Below, piece after piece: positions 9,145-18,770 of a stretch of 64,000 nucleotides of DNA. This stretch comes from Bin55 sp963664665 (GTDB taxonomy: Bacteria; Pseudomonadota; Gammaproteobacteria; Pseudomonadales; Azotimanducaceae): the NCBI GenBank assembly GCA_963664665.2, contig CAXXMH010000006.1:62001-126000 (forward strand). Direction: 5' to 3'. The translations under genes and the position numbers were made by a program. Under the pieces are notes generated by a model, which was given only the letters and a program-made list of their open reading frames with translations, was not told the DNA's origin and made no database searches. Each line of letters opens with the position of its first letter. Within the stretch, counting starts at the first letter, position 1.

Positions 9145-11226
9145 ATGCTTCGTAAGTTCATTCAGAGACGTAAGGTCGACCAGACCACTGACACGACTCA
9201 GAAGGACCATACGATTCTCAGTGGGTTCAAGGCGGGTGCTCAGTTTGACGATCGTCTCGACACAGCACCGGAAATTTCGCACGCCGATTCGCTGAAAATC
9301 ATCCTCAGAGGGTTCAAGTGGCTTAAGTACGTTAAGGCGCTATTCATAACCCGATGGGCGATGCGGACGGTCATCATCATTCCAGGGTTGTTTCTTGGCT
9401 GGTTCGCAAAGATCATCATTGATCACGTCATTTTGCAGGTACCGCTCGTCGCTGACGAGGTTAATTTTCCACCCCACATGCATTGGTTATTGGCGTTCCT
9501 CGAAGGTCGAGAACCTCTGAATATCGCATTGATATTGCTGATTATTTATGTGATTGGGCTGTTTCTTATTGGTACACGAGCAGGTGGTACGGGCGCAGGT
9601 CTGTACGGTGGTCGTGATGCGGCGAGTAATGCCGAAAACGCCGTGAGCGGAGGTCAAGGTGGTGCTTTCACCGGTAGCGAAGCAGGTGGGATCTGGGGTA
9701 TCACCGAATGGTGGATCAGCGTACGTTTGTCACAACGTTACATCAATCGACTGCGGACCGACTTATTCAGGCGGCTCATACGGGCGCCAATGACCCGTAT
9801 CGACAATCAGGCAGTTGGCGATACCCTATATCGCACGTTGTACGACACGCCCATGGTGTTCACGAATATCACGGAGACGGTGTTCTCGCCATTTTTCATT
9901 TTCGTGGGTCTCGGGTTGACGTTCTATCAGCTTTGGTGGACGTACGCCGAGGTGTCGATGTTGATCGTCGGTCTCATGGCGTTGATGATTCCGATAACAA
10001 TCTTCACGACGATCGCGCCGTCGAAGTGGATTCGACGGATGACCCAAAATCAGCGAGCCGCTGGTGCGGCGACGACGAATACGCTCGAAGAGACGATGAA
10101 CAACATCAGTGCGGTTCAGAGTCTTGGTGCCATGAAAACGGAGAAGGAGCGTTTCGCGAAGCGTTCCGCTCATGCATTCTGGCGCGCACGGATTGCCATG
10201 TTCCCTTGGTTAGGCGTCGGAATCATTCTTGAGATCGTAGGGTGGCCGCTTGGGTTCTATCTGGCCTGGCACGTAACTAACCTAGTGATCGAAGGACAAC
10301 TCACCGTTGGCGACTTCGGTGCGCTATTCGGTATGTATATGGGACTGCAAGGAACGTTTCAGGGATTAGGTCGACTTTGGTTAAACGTCCAAGACCAAGC
10401 AGCCGCGGCACGCCGAGTCTTCTTCTTCATGGACCTTGTCGTTGATGAAGAAGAACACAAGCCCGGCAACGAGCTTGGACCGATACGGGAAGGTGTGAAG
10501 ATCGAAGACGTCGGGTTCAAATACCCCGACGGTCACGAAGCGCTGAAAGGCGTCAATCTCGACTTGGAAATCGGGGAGGTGGTCGCGATCGTTGGACCAA
10601 CGGGTTGCGGTAAGACTTCGCTAGCGTATCTATTACCCGCCTTCCTCAAACCAACGTCCGGACGTGTGTTGATCGACGGCAACGACGTCATGGACATCGA
10701 TCTCATTTCGTTGCGGAAGCAAACATCCTATATCTTTCAGGAACACTTGTTGCTTTCCGAATCCATCCGTTCGAACCTGAGTTTGGCGAATCCGGAAGCA
10801 AGCGAAGGTGATATGTTCAGCGCGCTTGAGACTGCGGGTTGTATGGAGTTTGTTCAAGACCTGCCAGACGGCATCGACATAGTTTTGGGACGATCCGGTG
10901 ACACGCTTTCGGTGGGTCAGCAGCAGCGATTGAGCATTGCACGCGGGTTGATTAGAGATGCGAGGATCATGGTCTTAGATGAACCGACTGCGGCGCTGGA
11001 TCCGCAGACCGAGAATCTTTTGGTGCGCTCGTTGAGGAGTCAAGCGGAAGATCGACTGGTTGTCATCATTGCGCATCGATTGTCAACGATTCGCCAGGCA
11101 GACAAGATCGTGTTCCTTGACGAGGGTGAAGTCCGGGAGATCGGTAGTCATGACGAACTGATGTCCCACGAAGACGGTCCCTATCGGGAATTCGTCGATC
11201 TGCAGTCCTCGACGCACGCTGCTTAA
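9145..11226 (+). CDS. ABC exporter half-transporter (TMD-NBD), subunit 2
   Basis: Protein of 693 residues, partner of the preceding half-transporter. After a polar N-terminus the membrane domain is interrupted by a Gly/Ala-rich segment near residues 148-190 that looks like a flexible loop absent from subunit 1. ATPase motifs: Walker A 'GPTGCGKTS' near 484, signature 'LSVGQQQR' near 587, Walker B 'VLDEPTAALD' near 611 and 'IIAHRLST'. Both active-site Glu residues of the pair are retained, so neither site is obviously degenerate. It converges on the amidohydrolase gene 11 bases downstream. Confidence 0.9.
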   Translation: MLRKFIQRRKVDQTTDTTQKDHTILSGFKAGAQFDDRLDTAPEISHADSLKIILRGFKWLKYVKALFITRWAMRTVIIIPGLFLGWFAKIIIDHVILQVPLVADEVNFPPHMHWLLAFLEGREPLNIALILLIIYVIGLFLIGTRAGGTGAGLYGGRDAASNAENAVSGGQGGAFTGSEAGGIWGITEWWISVRLSQRYINRLRTDLFRRLIRAPMTRIDNQAVGDTLYRTLYDTPMVFTNITETVFSPFFIFVGLGLTFYQLWWTYAEVSMLIVGLMALMIPITIFTTIAPSKWIRRMTQNQRAAGAATTNTLEETMNNISAVQSLGAMKTEKERFAKRSAHAFWRARIAMFPWLGVGIILEIVGWPLGFYLAWHVTNLVIEGQLTVGDFGALFGMYMGLQGTFQGLGRLWLNVQDQAAAARRVFFFMDLVVDEEEHKPGNELGPIREGVKIEDVGFKYPDGHEALKGVNLDLEIGEVVAIVGPTGCGKTSLAYLLPAFLKPTSGRVLIDGNDVMDIDLISLRKQTSYIFQEHLLLSESIRSNLSLANPEASEGDMFSALETAGCMEFVQDLPDGIDIVLGRSGDTLSVGQQQRLSIARGLIRDARIMVLDEPTAALDPQTENLLVRSLRSQAEDRLVVIIAHRLSTIRQADKIVFLDEGEVREIGSHDELMSHEDGPYREFVDLQSSTHAA

Positions 11227-11237
11227 GCGGTCAGCGG

Positions 11238-12395
11238 TTAGTTTTCAGCGAAAGCTGAAAATCCATACAGTTTCGCCGCGTTCTCGCAAACGACTTTTCG
11301 CTTGACGGCATCCGGCATGTCCTTGAATTCGCGTGCTATGAAATCCTGTGAATCCGGCCACACGCCGTCAGGATGCGGGAAATCGCTTCCCCACATCACG
11401 TTATCTTCGCCCAGGATATCGAGCAAGCGCAATCCGACCGGATCACTTTGATACGTGGCATAGCACTGTCGGTGCCAATAGGTGGAAGGTTTCATCGTCA
11501 ACGTCAGATCAGCAAACTGATCTTCCCACTCCAGGTCCATGTGCTCAAGCAGGTAGGGAATCCAACCGATTCCCGCTTCGCCGATCACGATCTTTAATCT
11601 CGGATGTGCTTCGAGGACCCCGCCGTAGATGATTTCCATCAGCACCGTCGCCATGGCGAGCTGGAATCCGGTGATATGAACCGCGAACGCCTGACGCCGT
11701 TGCAGCGGTTCGAGCGTCGCGTAGTCGTAGTTCATTTTTGGACCGATCGTATGAAAGTGGAGCGGCAACTCGGCGCGCTCGATCGCAGTCCAAAGCGGAT
11801 CCCAATCCGGATGGAAAAGCGGTAGCATGTCGTGCGTGATCGCGACCTCAATCCCTCTCACCGAACCGCGGGCGGCAACGCGCTCAACTTCCGCTACGGC
11901 CGCTTCGATGGATGCGCCTGTGATGCTCGCGACGCCGGCATACCGGTCTGGATGAGTCTCACAGAAATCCGCTAGCCATTCGTTGTAGATGCGTACAAGC
12001 TCCACGGCAGCTTCGTCGTCCTGAAGCCGCATCGATGCACCCAACACACCGTATAACACTTCCCCTTGAATGCTGTCACGTTCCTGATCCTTCAAGCGTA
12101 AATCCGGATCAGTCAGGCGCAGGATACCCTTCTCGCCATCGTCATAAAGACCTTGCGCGGCCATGCGGTCAGATCGATGAATCTCTCCAGGTACATACCG
12201 CCGGCCGGCCGAACCCATCCCGTTTTGCAAGCCAAATCGTGCGCCATTGTTAGAAGTCCAGAATCGACCAGAAGATGTTTCCTCGACAAACGGCATGCGG
12301 TCGCGCAATTCGGGTTTGCAGCGGCTCGTAAACAGGTCTTCAGGAAGCCAAGGAAAATCGATATGGCAGTCTGCCGAAATGACGTTGTATTTCAT
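11238..12395 (-). CDS. amidohydrolase (amidohydrolase_2 / COG2159 family)
   Basis: Metal-dependent hydrolase or decarboxylase of the ACMSD-like TIM-barrel family, 385 residues. The N-terminal 'SADCHIDFP' supplies metal ligands, and the C-terminal 'WGSDFPHPDG' carries the conserved Asp; His residues in 'LHFHTIG' and 'HITGF' are further candidates. Marine bacteria carry many paralogues of this family and substrates are usually unknown. It lies alone between the convergent ABC exporter genes and the divergent MacA-like gene. The stop-proximal codons form a perfect hairpin (see 11242-11261). Confidence 0.85.
   Translation of the reverse strand: MKYNVISADCHIDFPWLPEDLFTSRCKPELRDRMPFVEETSSGRFWTSNNGARFGLQNGMGSAGRRYVPGEIHRSDRMAAQGLYDDGEKGILRLTDPDLRLKDQERDSIQGEVLYGVLGASMRLQDDEAAVELVRIYNEWLADFCETHPDRYAGVASITGASIEAAVAEVERVAARGSVRGIEVAITHDMLPLFHPDWDPLWTAIERAELPLHFHTIGPKMNYDYATLEPLQRRQAFAVHITGFQLAMATVLMEIIYGGVLEAHPRLKIVIGEAGIGWIPYLLEHMDLEWEDQFADLTLTMKPSTYWHRQCYATYQSDPVGLRLLDILGEDNVMWGSDFPHPDGVWPDSQDFIAREFKDMPDAVKRKVVCENAAKLYGFSAFAEN
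11242..11261. other. perfect 8-bp hairpin with GAAA loop between convergent genes
   Basis: Stem 11242-11249 / 11254-11261 with tetraloop GAAA. It falls in the last codons of the amidohydrolase, just past the stop of the convergent ABC exporter gene. No clear U-tract follows on either strand, so it is a transcript-end stabiliser or weak terminator at best. Confidence 0.4.
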
Positions 12396-12512
12396 GAATG
12401 AGAGGCTTGTATGCGGGTAGTAATAACGGTTGTGGAGGATTCAGCCGCATTTTAAGTGACAGGAATCTTCTTAAAATGCGTAACACAAAAGAGTTCTAAC
12501 GATTTACGATCT

Positions 12513-14018
12513 ATGAAGAAGGTCTGGCTGATCCTTACCATCCTTGTTGTCATCGTTGGCATAGCAGGTGGTACCGTCTATGCGATGCGTGGCAATGGCG
12601 ACACGTTTGAATACGACCAGAAACCGGTTCAGACCGGAAACGTTGAGAGTGCGGTTAATGCGACGGGCGCACTTGAACCAGTGAACACGGTGATCGTGGG
12701 GACGGAAGTCTCTGGTCAGATTTCCGAGCTCTTGGTTGATTTCAACGACACAGTGGAGCAGGGTCAGATCATTGCGCGCCTGGACCCACGAACGTTTGAA
12801 GCGAGGCTGTTACAGCGCGAAGCAGACGTCGAAGTGGCAAACGCGAATATTCAGAGTCGAAACGCGGAATTAACCCGTAGCAGAAGCAACCTGAAACGTG
12901 CGCAACGGGAGCTCTCCAGACGTGAGGAATTGTCACAGCAAGGTCACGTTTCGATGTCCGAACTCGAGACGGATAAGAACGCGCTGGATCAGGCAATCGC
13001 GGCGGTCGAGATTGCGACCGCGTCGGTGACTAATGCACATGCGGGTCTTACGCAAGCCGAAGCAGCGTTAGCGCAAGCGAAACTCGACCTTGAGCGAACC
13101 TACATTCGTGCACCGATCTCGGGTACGGTGATTAATCGTGCGGTCGAGAATGGTCAAACAGTTGCGGCGAGTTTCTCGGCGCCTGAATTGTTTGTGATTG
13201 CACACGATCTTCATGAAATGAAAGTCGAAGCGAGCGTTGACGAAGCAGATGTCGGGCGCCTGCGCGAAAACCTACCCGCGCGCTTCTCCGTTGACGCGTA
13301 TCCGAATCGGGATTTCAGAGGTCGAGTATCTCAAATACGCAAGTCTCCGACCGAGAATCAAAGCGTTGTGACCTATAAGGTTATCGTGACCGCAAGGAAC
13401 GACGATCTGTCGTTGTTTCCTGGTATGACAGCGAATGTTGACATGGTACTTGGTAGCCGTGAAGACGTCCTTACTGTTCCAAACTCCGCGTTGACTTACG
13501 CACCTCGCGGATCGCAACCAGATAGTCAGCAGTCGTCAGGACAACCTGGTGGTGGCGGCGGTGGTCAACGCGGTGGACCTGGCGGCGGCTTTGCGACGCC
13601 AGAACAACGTGCAGAGCAACTAGCAGAACAGCTTGGTCTTTCGAGTGAGCAACAAACAAAAGTTGCTGAGATCTACCAATCTTCGATGCAACGCATGCAA
13701 GCGATGTTCGCCAGCGGTGGTGGTCGTGGAGGAGCACCCGGTGCGGGTGGCGACATGCGCCAACGCATGATGACTATGTTCAATGAAGTCAACGAGGAAA
13801 TCGCTGAACTGCTCGACACAGAGCAGCGTGCCAAATTTGAGGAAATGAACGCGATGCGGAGTGGCAATCGCCAAACCGTATACGTTCTAAATGAAACTGG
13901 CGAAGAAGAGCGAAAATCCGTCGTGATCGGTTTGCAAGATGACAACGCCGCAGAGGTAGTTTCCGGTTTAGAAGAAGGCGAGATGGTCATCGTTCGAGCG
14001 AAGCGAGTAACGTCGTAA
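12513..14018 (+). CDS. MacA/HlyD-type periplasmic adaptor with an inserted Spy/CpxP-like helical segment
   Basis: Membrane-fusion protein of 501 residues for an ABC-type tripartite efflux system. One N-terminal membrane anchor (residues 3-25) is followed by a lipoyl/barrel half, an alpha-hairpin rich in Glu/Arg/Gln (about 85-200), the 'IRAPISGTV' lipoyl half and the beta-barrel. Between barrel and C-terminal domain (about 340-448) sits an insertion: Gly-rich linkers flank two helices with 'LGLSSEQQTKV' and 'LLDTEQRAKFEEM', resembling the LTxxQ motifs of Spy/CpxP. I chose ATG 12513 because the membrane anchor follows directly; the frame extends to 12456 without support. Overlaps the ATPase gene by one base. 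Confidence 0.85.
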   Translation: MKKVWLILTILVVIVGIAGGTVYAMRGNGDTFEYDQKPVQTGNVESAVNATGALEPVNTVIVGTEVSGQISELLVDFNDTVEQGQIIARLDPRTFEARLLQREADVEVANANIQSRNAELTRSRSNLKRAQRELSRREELSQQGHVSMSELETDKNALDQAIAAVEIATASVTNAHAGLTQAEAALAQAKLDLERTYIRAPISGTVINRAVENGQTVAASFSAPELFVIAHDLHEMKVEASVDEADVGRLRENLPARFSVDAYPNRDFRGRVSQIRKSPTENQSVVTYKVIVTARNDDLSLFPGMTANVDMVLGSREDVLTVPNSALTYAPRGSQPDSQQSSGQPGGGGGGQRGGPGGGFATPEQRAEQLAEQLGLSSEQQTKVAEIYQSSMQRMQAMFASGGGRGGAPGAGGDMRQRMMTMFNEVNEEIAELLDTEQRAKFEEMNAMRSGNRQTVYVLNETGEEERKSVVIGLQDDNAAEVVSGLEEGEMVIVRAKRVTS

Positions 14019-14719
14019 TGTCGAAGGAAATCATCCGCTGCGAGAGCCTAAGCAAGACCTACGTACTCGGCGACGAGGAAGTACACGCACTGGATGAAGT
14101 ATCCATCTCGCTTGCGCGAGGCGACTACGCGGCAGTGATGGGCCCTTCGGGTTCAGGCAAATCTACGTTCATGAACATCGTTGGATGTTTGGATACGCCA
14201 GACACTGGCAAGCTTTGGCTCGATGACGAAGAAGTGAGTCAAATGTCCCGTAACGAGCTTGCTGGTGTACGCAATAAAAAGATTGGGTTTGTTTTTCAGC
14301 AGTTCAACCTTTTAGGCCGTACATCTGCGTTGGACAACGTGGCGTTACCGTTGCTCTATGGTGGTGTACATCGTCATGATCGACGCGAGCGTGCGTATGC
14401 AGCACTGGAACGTGTCGGCTTAAAGGATCGTGTTGGTCACCACCCGACACAGCTTTCGGGCGGTCAACAACAGCGCGTTGCGATTGCGCGCGCGTTAGTC
14501 AATGAGCCCGCGATATTGCTCGCGGATGAACCCACCGGTGCTTTGGATACTCATACGGGCGAAGAGATCATGGACATATTCGATGACTTAAATCAATCGG
14601 GTTTGACGATCGTTCTAGTTACGCACGAGTATTTGATCGCTGCTCACGCTCACCAAATGATTCGATTTCTGGACGGGAAGATCACTGGGGTTGAACAACT
14701 GAAGGCTGAGGCCGCATAG
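14018..14719 (+). CDS. ABC transporter ATP-binding protein, MacB/LolD type
   Basis: ATPase of 233 residues, the usual size for LolD/FtsE/MacB-type nucleotide-binding domains. Walker A 'GPSGSGKST' (near 42), Q-loop 'FVFQQFNLL', signature 'LSGGQQQRVAIARAL' (near 147) and Walker B 'LLADEPTGALD' are all present. It works with the downstream permease and upstream adaptor as a mechanotransmission-type efflux or lipoprotein-release system. In E. coli MacB the ATPase and permease are fused; here they are separate. The start overlaps the adaptor stop (TAATG), so the three genes form one operon. Confidence 0.93.
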   Translation: MSKEIIRCESLSKTYVLGDEEVHALDEVSISLARGDYAAVMGPSGSGKSTFMNIVGCLDTPDTGKLWLDDEEVSQMSRNELAGVRNKKIGFVFQQFNLLGRTSALDNVALPLLYGGVHRHDRRERAYAALERVGLKDRVGHHPTQLSGGQQQRVAIARALVNEPAILLADEPTGALDTHTGEEIMDIFDDLNQSGLTIVLVTHEYLIAAHAHQMIRFLDGKITGVEQLKAEAA

Positions 14720-14721
14720 GT

Positions 14722-15960
14722 ATGGATGTTTTTGAATTAATCCGGGTGGCATGGAGCTCGATTCGTGTCCACAAGATGCGCAGTTTCCTGACGATCCTTG
14801 GCATCATGATTGGAGTTGCGTGTGTGATCACCATGATGACGGTAACTGCGGGGGCGCAGCAAGATATTGACCGTCAAATGAAAGAAATGGGAAGCAATAT
14901 GCTGAGCGTCCGCGCAGGCAGTTGGCGTGGCCGTGGTGGTGTTTCCAGTGCGGCAGGGGCGAACGCAGTACTGACTGAAGACGATTCGGACGCGATCAAG
15001 AACGAAATTCCTGAGATTCTTGCGGCGGCTCCGACGATGAGCGGCTACGCACAGGTTGTTGTCGGGAATCGAAATTGGAACTCGTCGGTTTACGGCATTG
15101 ATGAGGACTTTCTGGTTGTTCGTAATTGGGGGGTCAAAGAAGGACGATTATTTGACCCGAGTGAGTTGAGTCGTGGTGCGCGTGTCGCGTTAATCGGTTC
15201 TACGACCGCGACAGAACTGTTCGGCGAAGGACAGGTGCTAGGTCAGACCGTTCGTGTGCAAAACGTCCAATTTACTGTTGTGGGTTTACTCGCTTCGAAA
15301 GGTATGGCGGCGGGTTCATCGTCTTGGGATCAAGACAGTGTGATCATGATTCCACTCAAAACAGCACGAACGCGTTTGCTTGGTAGACAAGGCGTAGCAG
15401 GCAATGCGGTTGAGAGGGTGTACCTCTCGGTGGAAAACGAAGAGGACATGGCATACGTTGAAGAAGAGATCAAGAAACTGTTGCATGCGCGACATCGTCT
15501 TGACATAGAGCGCGACGCGTTTTCCGTCAACAACATGTCTGAATGGATTCAATCAAGACTTGAGCAACAAAACACCTTTAACTCATTGCTTTCAGTGATT
15601 GCCGCAGTGTCGCTGATCGTTGGTGGCATCGGCATCATGAACATCATGCTTGTTTCGGTGACCGAGCGAACACGAGAAATTGGTTTGCGCATGGCGGTCG
15701 GGGCGCGAAACACCGACATCATGCAGCAGTTCCTCGTTGAAGCGATCGCACTATGTATCGCTGGCGGTATCCTTGGAATCGTATTGGCTATTGGCGTCAG
15801 CACCGGGTCGTCCTATTTCGCTGGCTGGCCTATCTATTTCCAGTGGTGGGTGCTTGTAATGGCGGTCGTGTTTTCCGGCGTTATCGGTATATTCTTCGGT
15901 TTCTATCCGGCACGAAGCGCCGCAAATAAGGATCCGATCGAGGCGTTACGTACGGAATAA
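14722..15960 (+). CDS. ABC transporter permease, MacB/FtsX type
   Basis: Permease of 412 residues with the MacB layout: one N-terminal membrane helix (about 18-40, after 'KMRSFLTILGIMIGV'), a large periplasmic MacB-PCD domain (about 45-280), then three C-terminal helices beginning 'SLIVGGIGIMNIMLVSV'. The cytosolic 'TERTREIGLRMAVGA' and terminal 'PARSAANKDPIEALR' are typical of the family. It starts two bases after the ATPase stop. With the adaptor it should need an outer-membrane TolC-like channel, which is not in this window. Substrate unknown. Confidence 0.93.
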   Translation: MDVFELIRVAWSSIRVHKMRSFLTILGIMIGVACVITMMTVTAGAQQDIDRQMKEMGSNMLSVRAGSWRGRGGVSSAAGANAVLTEDDSDAIKNEIPEILAAAPTMSGYAQVVVGNRNWNSSVYGIDEDFLVVRNWGVKEGRLFDPSELSRGARVALIGSTTATELFGEGQVLGQTVRVQNVQFTVVGLLASKGMAAGSSSWDQDSVIMIPLKTARTRLLGRQGVAGNAVERVYLSVENEEDMAYVEEEIKKLLHARHRLDIERDAFSVNNMSEWIQSRLEQQNTFNSLLSVIAAVSLIVGGIGIMNIMLVSVTERTREIGLRMAVGARNTDIMQQFLVEAIALCIAGGILGIVLAIGVSTGSSYFAGWPIYFQWWVLVMAVVFSGVIGIFFGFYPARSAANKDPIEALRTE

Positions 15961-16000
15961 TCTAAATTTCTATTCCGATCGAGATTAACAAGCAAGGGTC

Positions 16001-16567
16001 GTGAGACTTAAAACAGAGTTGCCTCGCGCAACTTCGTTCTTGGCTATTGCCTTCGGCATTGCGTTTGCACTTCTCGGCTGCGGTCCAGCTACCAGCTCAT
16101 TAAGTGGTGTCGTACCGTTCGGCATTGACTTAACTGGCATGTGGGTGTTGGACGAAGCGCGCAGTGACGCACCCCCTGATCAAGAAGCCGCGTTACAACG
16201 CATTAAGGCCGAGGAGATTGAAGGTAAGAAGTCCAGTAACTTAGGTTCAATCCTATACGCAGCTCAAGATTTTCCGGTCATTTCATCACAACGCTTGGCG
16301 ATCGAGCAAGATGCGACTTCAATCGGTATCTCCTACGGAGATGGTCAGCATCGGGACTTAATTTGGGGTCTGCAAACGCGAGCCGAGTGGAAGATTGATG
16401 CAGGTTGGGAGCAAAACCGACTGGTCGTGAAGTCTGCAGTCAGTCACACGACAGGGACTGAGAAGTATCAACTGCAAGCTGGTGGCGAAACCTTAGTGGT
16501 CGACGTCGCGATTCGCGCAGGTCCCGATCGACGTAGCTTCCAACGGACTTACGTCAAGGCTCGGTAA
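16001..16567 (+). CDS. predicted lipoprotein of unknown function
   Basis: Protein of 188 residues from GTG 16001, with CAAGGG just upstream (15993-15998). The N-terminus is a signal peptide ending in the lipobox 'ALLGC' with Cys27. The mature part is small and polar, opens with 'DLTGMWVLDEARSD' as in bacterial lipoproteins or lipocalin-like proteins that start with a Gly-x-Trp strand, and looks beta-rich. It lies 40 bases after the MacB-type permease in the same direction and may belong to that operon, but no functional link can be shown. Confidence 0.72.
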   Translation: MRLKTELPRATSFLAIAFGIAFALLGCGPATSSLSGVVPFGIDLTGMWVLDEARSDAPPDQEAALQRIKAEEIEGKKSSNLGSILYAAQDFPVISSQRLAIEQDATSIGISYGDGQHRDLIWGLQTRAEWKIDAGWEQNRLVVKSAVSHTTGTEKYQLQAGGETLVVDVAIRAGPDRRSFQRTYVKAR

Positions 16568-16877
16568 AGATGAATAGTCTGACGAGTCCATTTCTTCGCA
16601 ACATCTCGTAATCACGTAGCCGCTTGCGGACCGGTAATCCAGCCAGAGCTGTAATTCGATTAACGACGAAGTACGACAACCTGAATTTAAGTCCGAGTCG
16701 CAACACTTGGCATTCGGTTAACTGCGACCGCGAGCCAGCTGACCGTTGCCCACTGGCTTTCACATGCTGCGCAACTTAATGTATAGCGTTCACCCCACAA
16801 TCGATATGTCAGGTTTATACTACGAAATACTTGCAAATTTTCGGCGAAATTACTATAGTTGCATCTGGAGCCGAATG
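16568..16877. other. intergenic stretch upstream of the AbiE pair
   Basis: About 310 bases. The first two thirds hold no supported gene. The right end contains the promoter listed at 16831-16859. The upstream in-frame extension of the AbiEi frame (to 16746) lies on the far side of this promoter and is therefore not counted as coding. Confidence 0.5.
16831..16859 (+). promoter_or_regulatory. sigma70-type promoter for abiEi-abiEii
   Basis: TTGCAA (16831-16836) and TATAGT (16854-16859) are separated by exactly 17 bases, a near-consensus promoter. Transcription would begin about 16866, leaving a leader of about ten bases before ATG 16875/16878. This argues for the short AbiEi start. Confidence 0.7.
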
Positions 16878-17603
16878 ATGAATATTGCAGCAGCCGTAAA
16901 TCGAAAAATTGATCGAATCCCGACAGGGAAAATCTTTGGTTACGAAGAGTTTCCGGAGTATCGAGATTCGCCTGACGCCGTTTTACGCGCAGTATGTCGC
17001 CTCGTAGACCGCGGGGGGCTGAGGCGATTGCGTCGAGGGCGTTTCTACAAGGCCGGGCGAGGAATTCTAGGTGAAATGCCTCCGGGCGATGCCGAGTTGC
17101 TGGAGGATGCGTTATATCGCAACGGACGACGAATCGGATACGTCACCGGACCGGCACTGTACAACCGTATGGGACTAACTACGCAGTCGCCGAAAACAAT
17201 TACCATCGCATCCAAACGAGTCCCACAAACGAATGACTTCGGAACAATCCGAATAAAGTTTGTGCCAAGCCGGGCACCGGTCAGCGACTCGACGATAGAG
17301 TTGCAGGAGATTCTCGATGCCTTGCGCGACGCAAGGAATGTGCCGGACGCCAGTGTGGAAACAGTAATAAATGCACTGGCGGATCGCCTGACGAAACTCG
17401 GGGTCGCTGAGCTGCGGAAATTGCAGAAACTTGCCGTGGAGTACTACAACGCGGGCACTCGGGCTCTATTGGGTCTTTTGATCTCGACCAACGAACAGCC
17501 CGTCTTGCCAATGCTGAGGGATTCAATTAATCCGACGACCCGCTTCTCAATCAGCATCAAGCCGGATGAGTGGCCGCAGGCGCGGGACTGGAATATTCGA
17601 TGA
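16878..17603 (+). CDS. abiEi: type IV toxin-antitoxin system AbiEi-like antitoxin (DUF6088 type)
   Basis: Antitoxin and likely transcriptional repressor, 241 residues. The N-terminal winged-helix region contains 'IPTGKIFGYEEF', followed by 'RLVDRGGLRRLRRGRFY' (the basic wing), and the central 'GYVTGPALYNRMGLTTQSP' is typical of AbiEi/DUF6088 proteins. ATG ATG at 16875/16878 follows CTGGAG (16865-16870); the second gives the better spacing. The stop overlaps the toxin start as ATGA, so production is coupled. AbiEi normally represses its own promoter, so the promoter at 16831-16859 is the likely operator. The partner gene confirms the assignment. Confidence 0.88.
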   Translation: MNIAAAVNRKIDRIPTGKIFGYEEFPEYRDSPDAVLRAVCRLVDRGGLRRLRRGRFYKAGRGILGEMPPGDAELLEDALYRNGRRIGYVTGPALYNRMGLTTQSPKTITIASKRVPQTNDFGTIRIKFVPSRAPVSDSTIELQEILDALRDARNVPDASVETVINALADRLTKLGVAELRKLQKLAVEYYNAGTRALLGLLISTNEQPVLPMLRDSINPTTRFSISIKPDEWPQARDWNIR

Positions 17604-18562
17604 TTTTGCACGAAGCACCAACAATCTTCTTTGAATTGGTGCGGGCTACAGCGAACCATAAGAAAATCCCTGAACTCTACATAGAAAAGGACTACTGGAT
17701 TACCCGTGGTCTCAATCACTTGAGCCGTTCGGAGTACAAGGAGTCGGTAGTGTTCAAAGGAGGGACCTCACTATCCAAGGTATATGGGATTGTGGAACGG
17801 TTTTCGGAGGACATCGATCTTGCCCTCAAGTGCGGACCGAAAATTGGTGATGCCAAACGAAAGAATTTGATGAGGGCCGTCGAAAAAACCGTTTCCGATG
17901 ACCTCCGCAATCTACCCGGCCACACTCTTGAATCGAAACATGGGCTCTTTCGTAAAACGGTATATGAATTCCCCAAGCAATCCGAGTTAGTGCATGCCAG
18001 TCATGTCACAAATGAGATCCTCGTGGAAATCAATTCTTTCGCAGACCCCGAGCCTGCGGCAAAGTTGCCAATCGGAAGCCTGATAGGAGAGTTTCTTGAA
18101 ATGTCCGCTCGCCTGGATTTGGTGGAGCAATTCGAACTGGACAAATTTGAAATTCTCGTGCTCGGCGTGGAACGAACCTTATGCGAGAAAATCATGAGCC
18201 TTGTGCGCGCGGAACATGAGGGGCATTCTGGAGAAGGGTATCGCCGACGCATCAGGCACTTCTACGACATAGTCCATATACTGCGACAGCAAGAGTACAG
18301 AAATTTCGTCCATACGAATTCCTTCAGGAAGTTGTTGAAAAAAGTGAAATGCAGTGATCGCGAATCTTTCCCAAAGGAAGCTCCCAGATGGTTGGATCCA
18401 CCAATGAGCGATGCTAAAGTTTTTTCGTCAGACATGAGTTTTTGGAACGAAATTGAAAGGGAATTTCAAGGCGGACTCAGAGATATGCTGTACCGGAATG
18501 AATTGCTTGACATTAGCGAAGTTAGGGAATCTTTTTCTCTTATTCGTGATTCTCTTTCGTAG
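17600..18562 (+). CDS. abiEii: type IV toxin-antitoxin system AbiEii/AbiGii toxin (nucleotidyltransferase)
   Basis: Toxin of 320 residues with the polymerase-beta-like nucleotidyltransferase fold. The helix-turn motif 'FKGGTSLSKVYG' is followed by 'FSEDIDLAL', giving the GS...DxD catalytic centre, and 'ERTLCEKIM' supplies the conserved Lys region. Known AbiEii-family toxins act as nucleotidyltransferases; MenT3 modifies tRNA acceptor ends. ATG 17600 overlaps the antitoxin stop (ATGA). The frame can be extended to 17570 but this would lie inside the antitoxin. These systems act in plasmid or island stability and abortive phage defence. Confidence 0.92.
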   Translation: MILHEAPTIFFELVRATANHKKIPELYIEKDYWITRGLNHLSRSEYKESVVFKGGTSLSKVYGIVERFSEDIDLALKCGPKIGDAKRKNLMRAVEKTVSDDLRNLPGHTLESKHGLFRKTVYEFPKQSELVHASHVTNEILVEINSFADPEPAAKLPIGSLIGEFLEMSARLDLVEQFELDKFEILVLGVERTLCEKIMSLVRAEHEGHSGEGYRRRIRHFYDIVHILRQQEYRNFVHTNSFRKLLKKVKCSDRESFPKEAPRWLDPPMSDAKVFSSDMSFWNEIEREFQGGLRDMLYRNELLDISEVRESFSLIRDSLS

Positions 18563-18770
18563 CCGAGATTTTTCGTGGGATACTCCTAATTCCAATCTGA
18601 TCCGCGGCAAATGTCATCAAAGGAATCACCGCGCCTAACTTCTATACCCATCCCCTCCAAGAAATAACTCGTGGCTCTTATTTAGTTGTCTGTGTTTTTC
18701 AGCTAGTAGTTGCGCAAAGTCCTACCTACGTTAATACTGGTAGACCTATGTTCAATCCAACCCTTCGCTG

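Noticed and set aside
11242..11261. Hairpin between convergent genes as intrinsic terminator
   Set aside because: Perfect stem but no U-tract on either strand; kept only as a hairpin.
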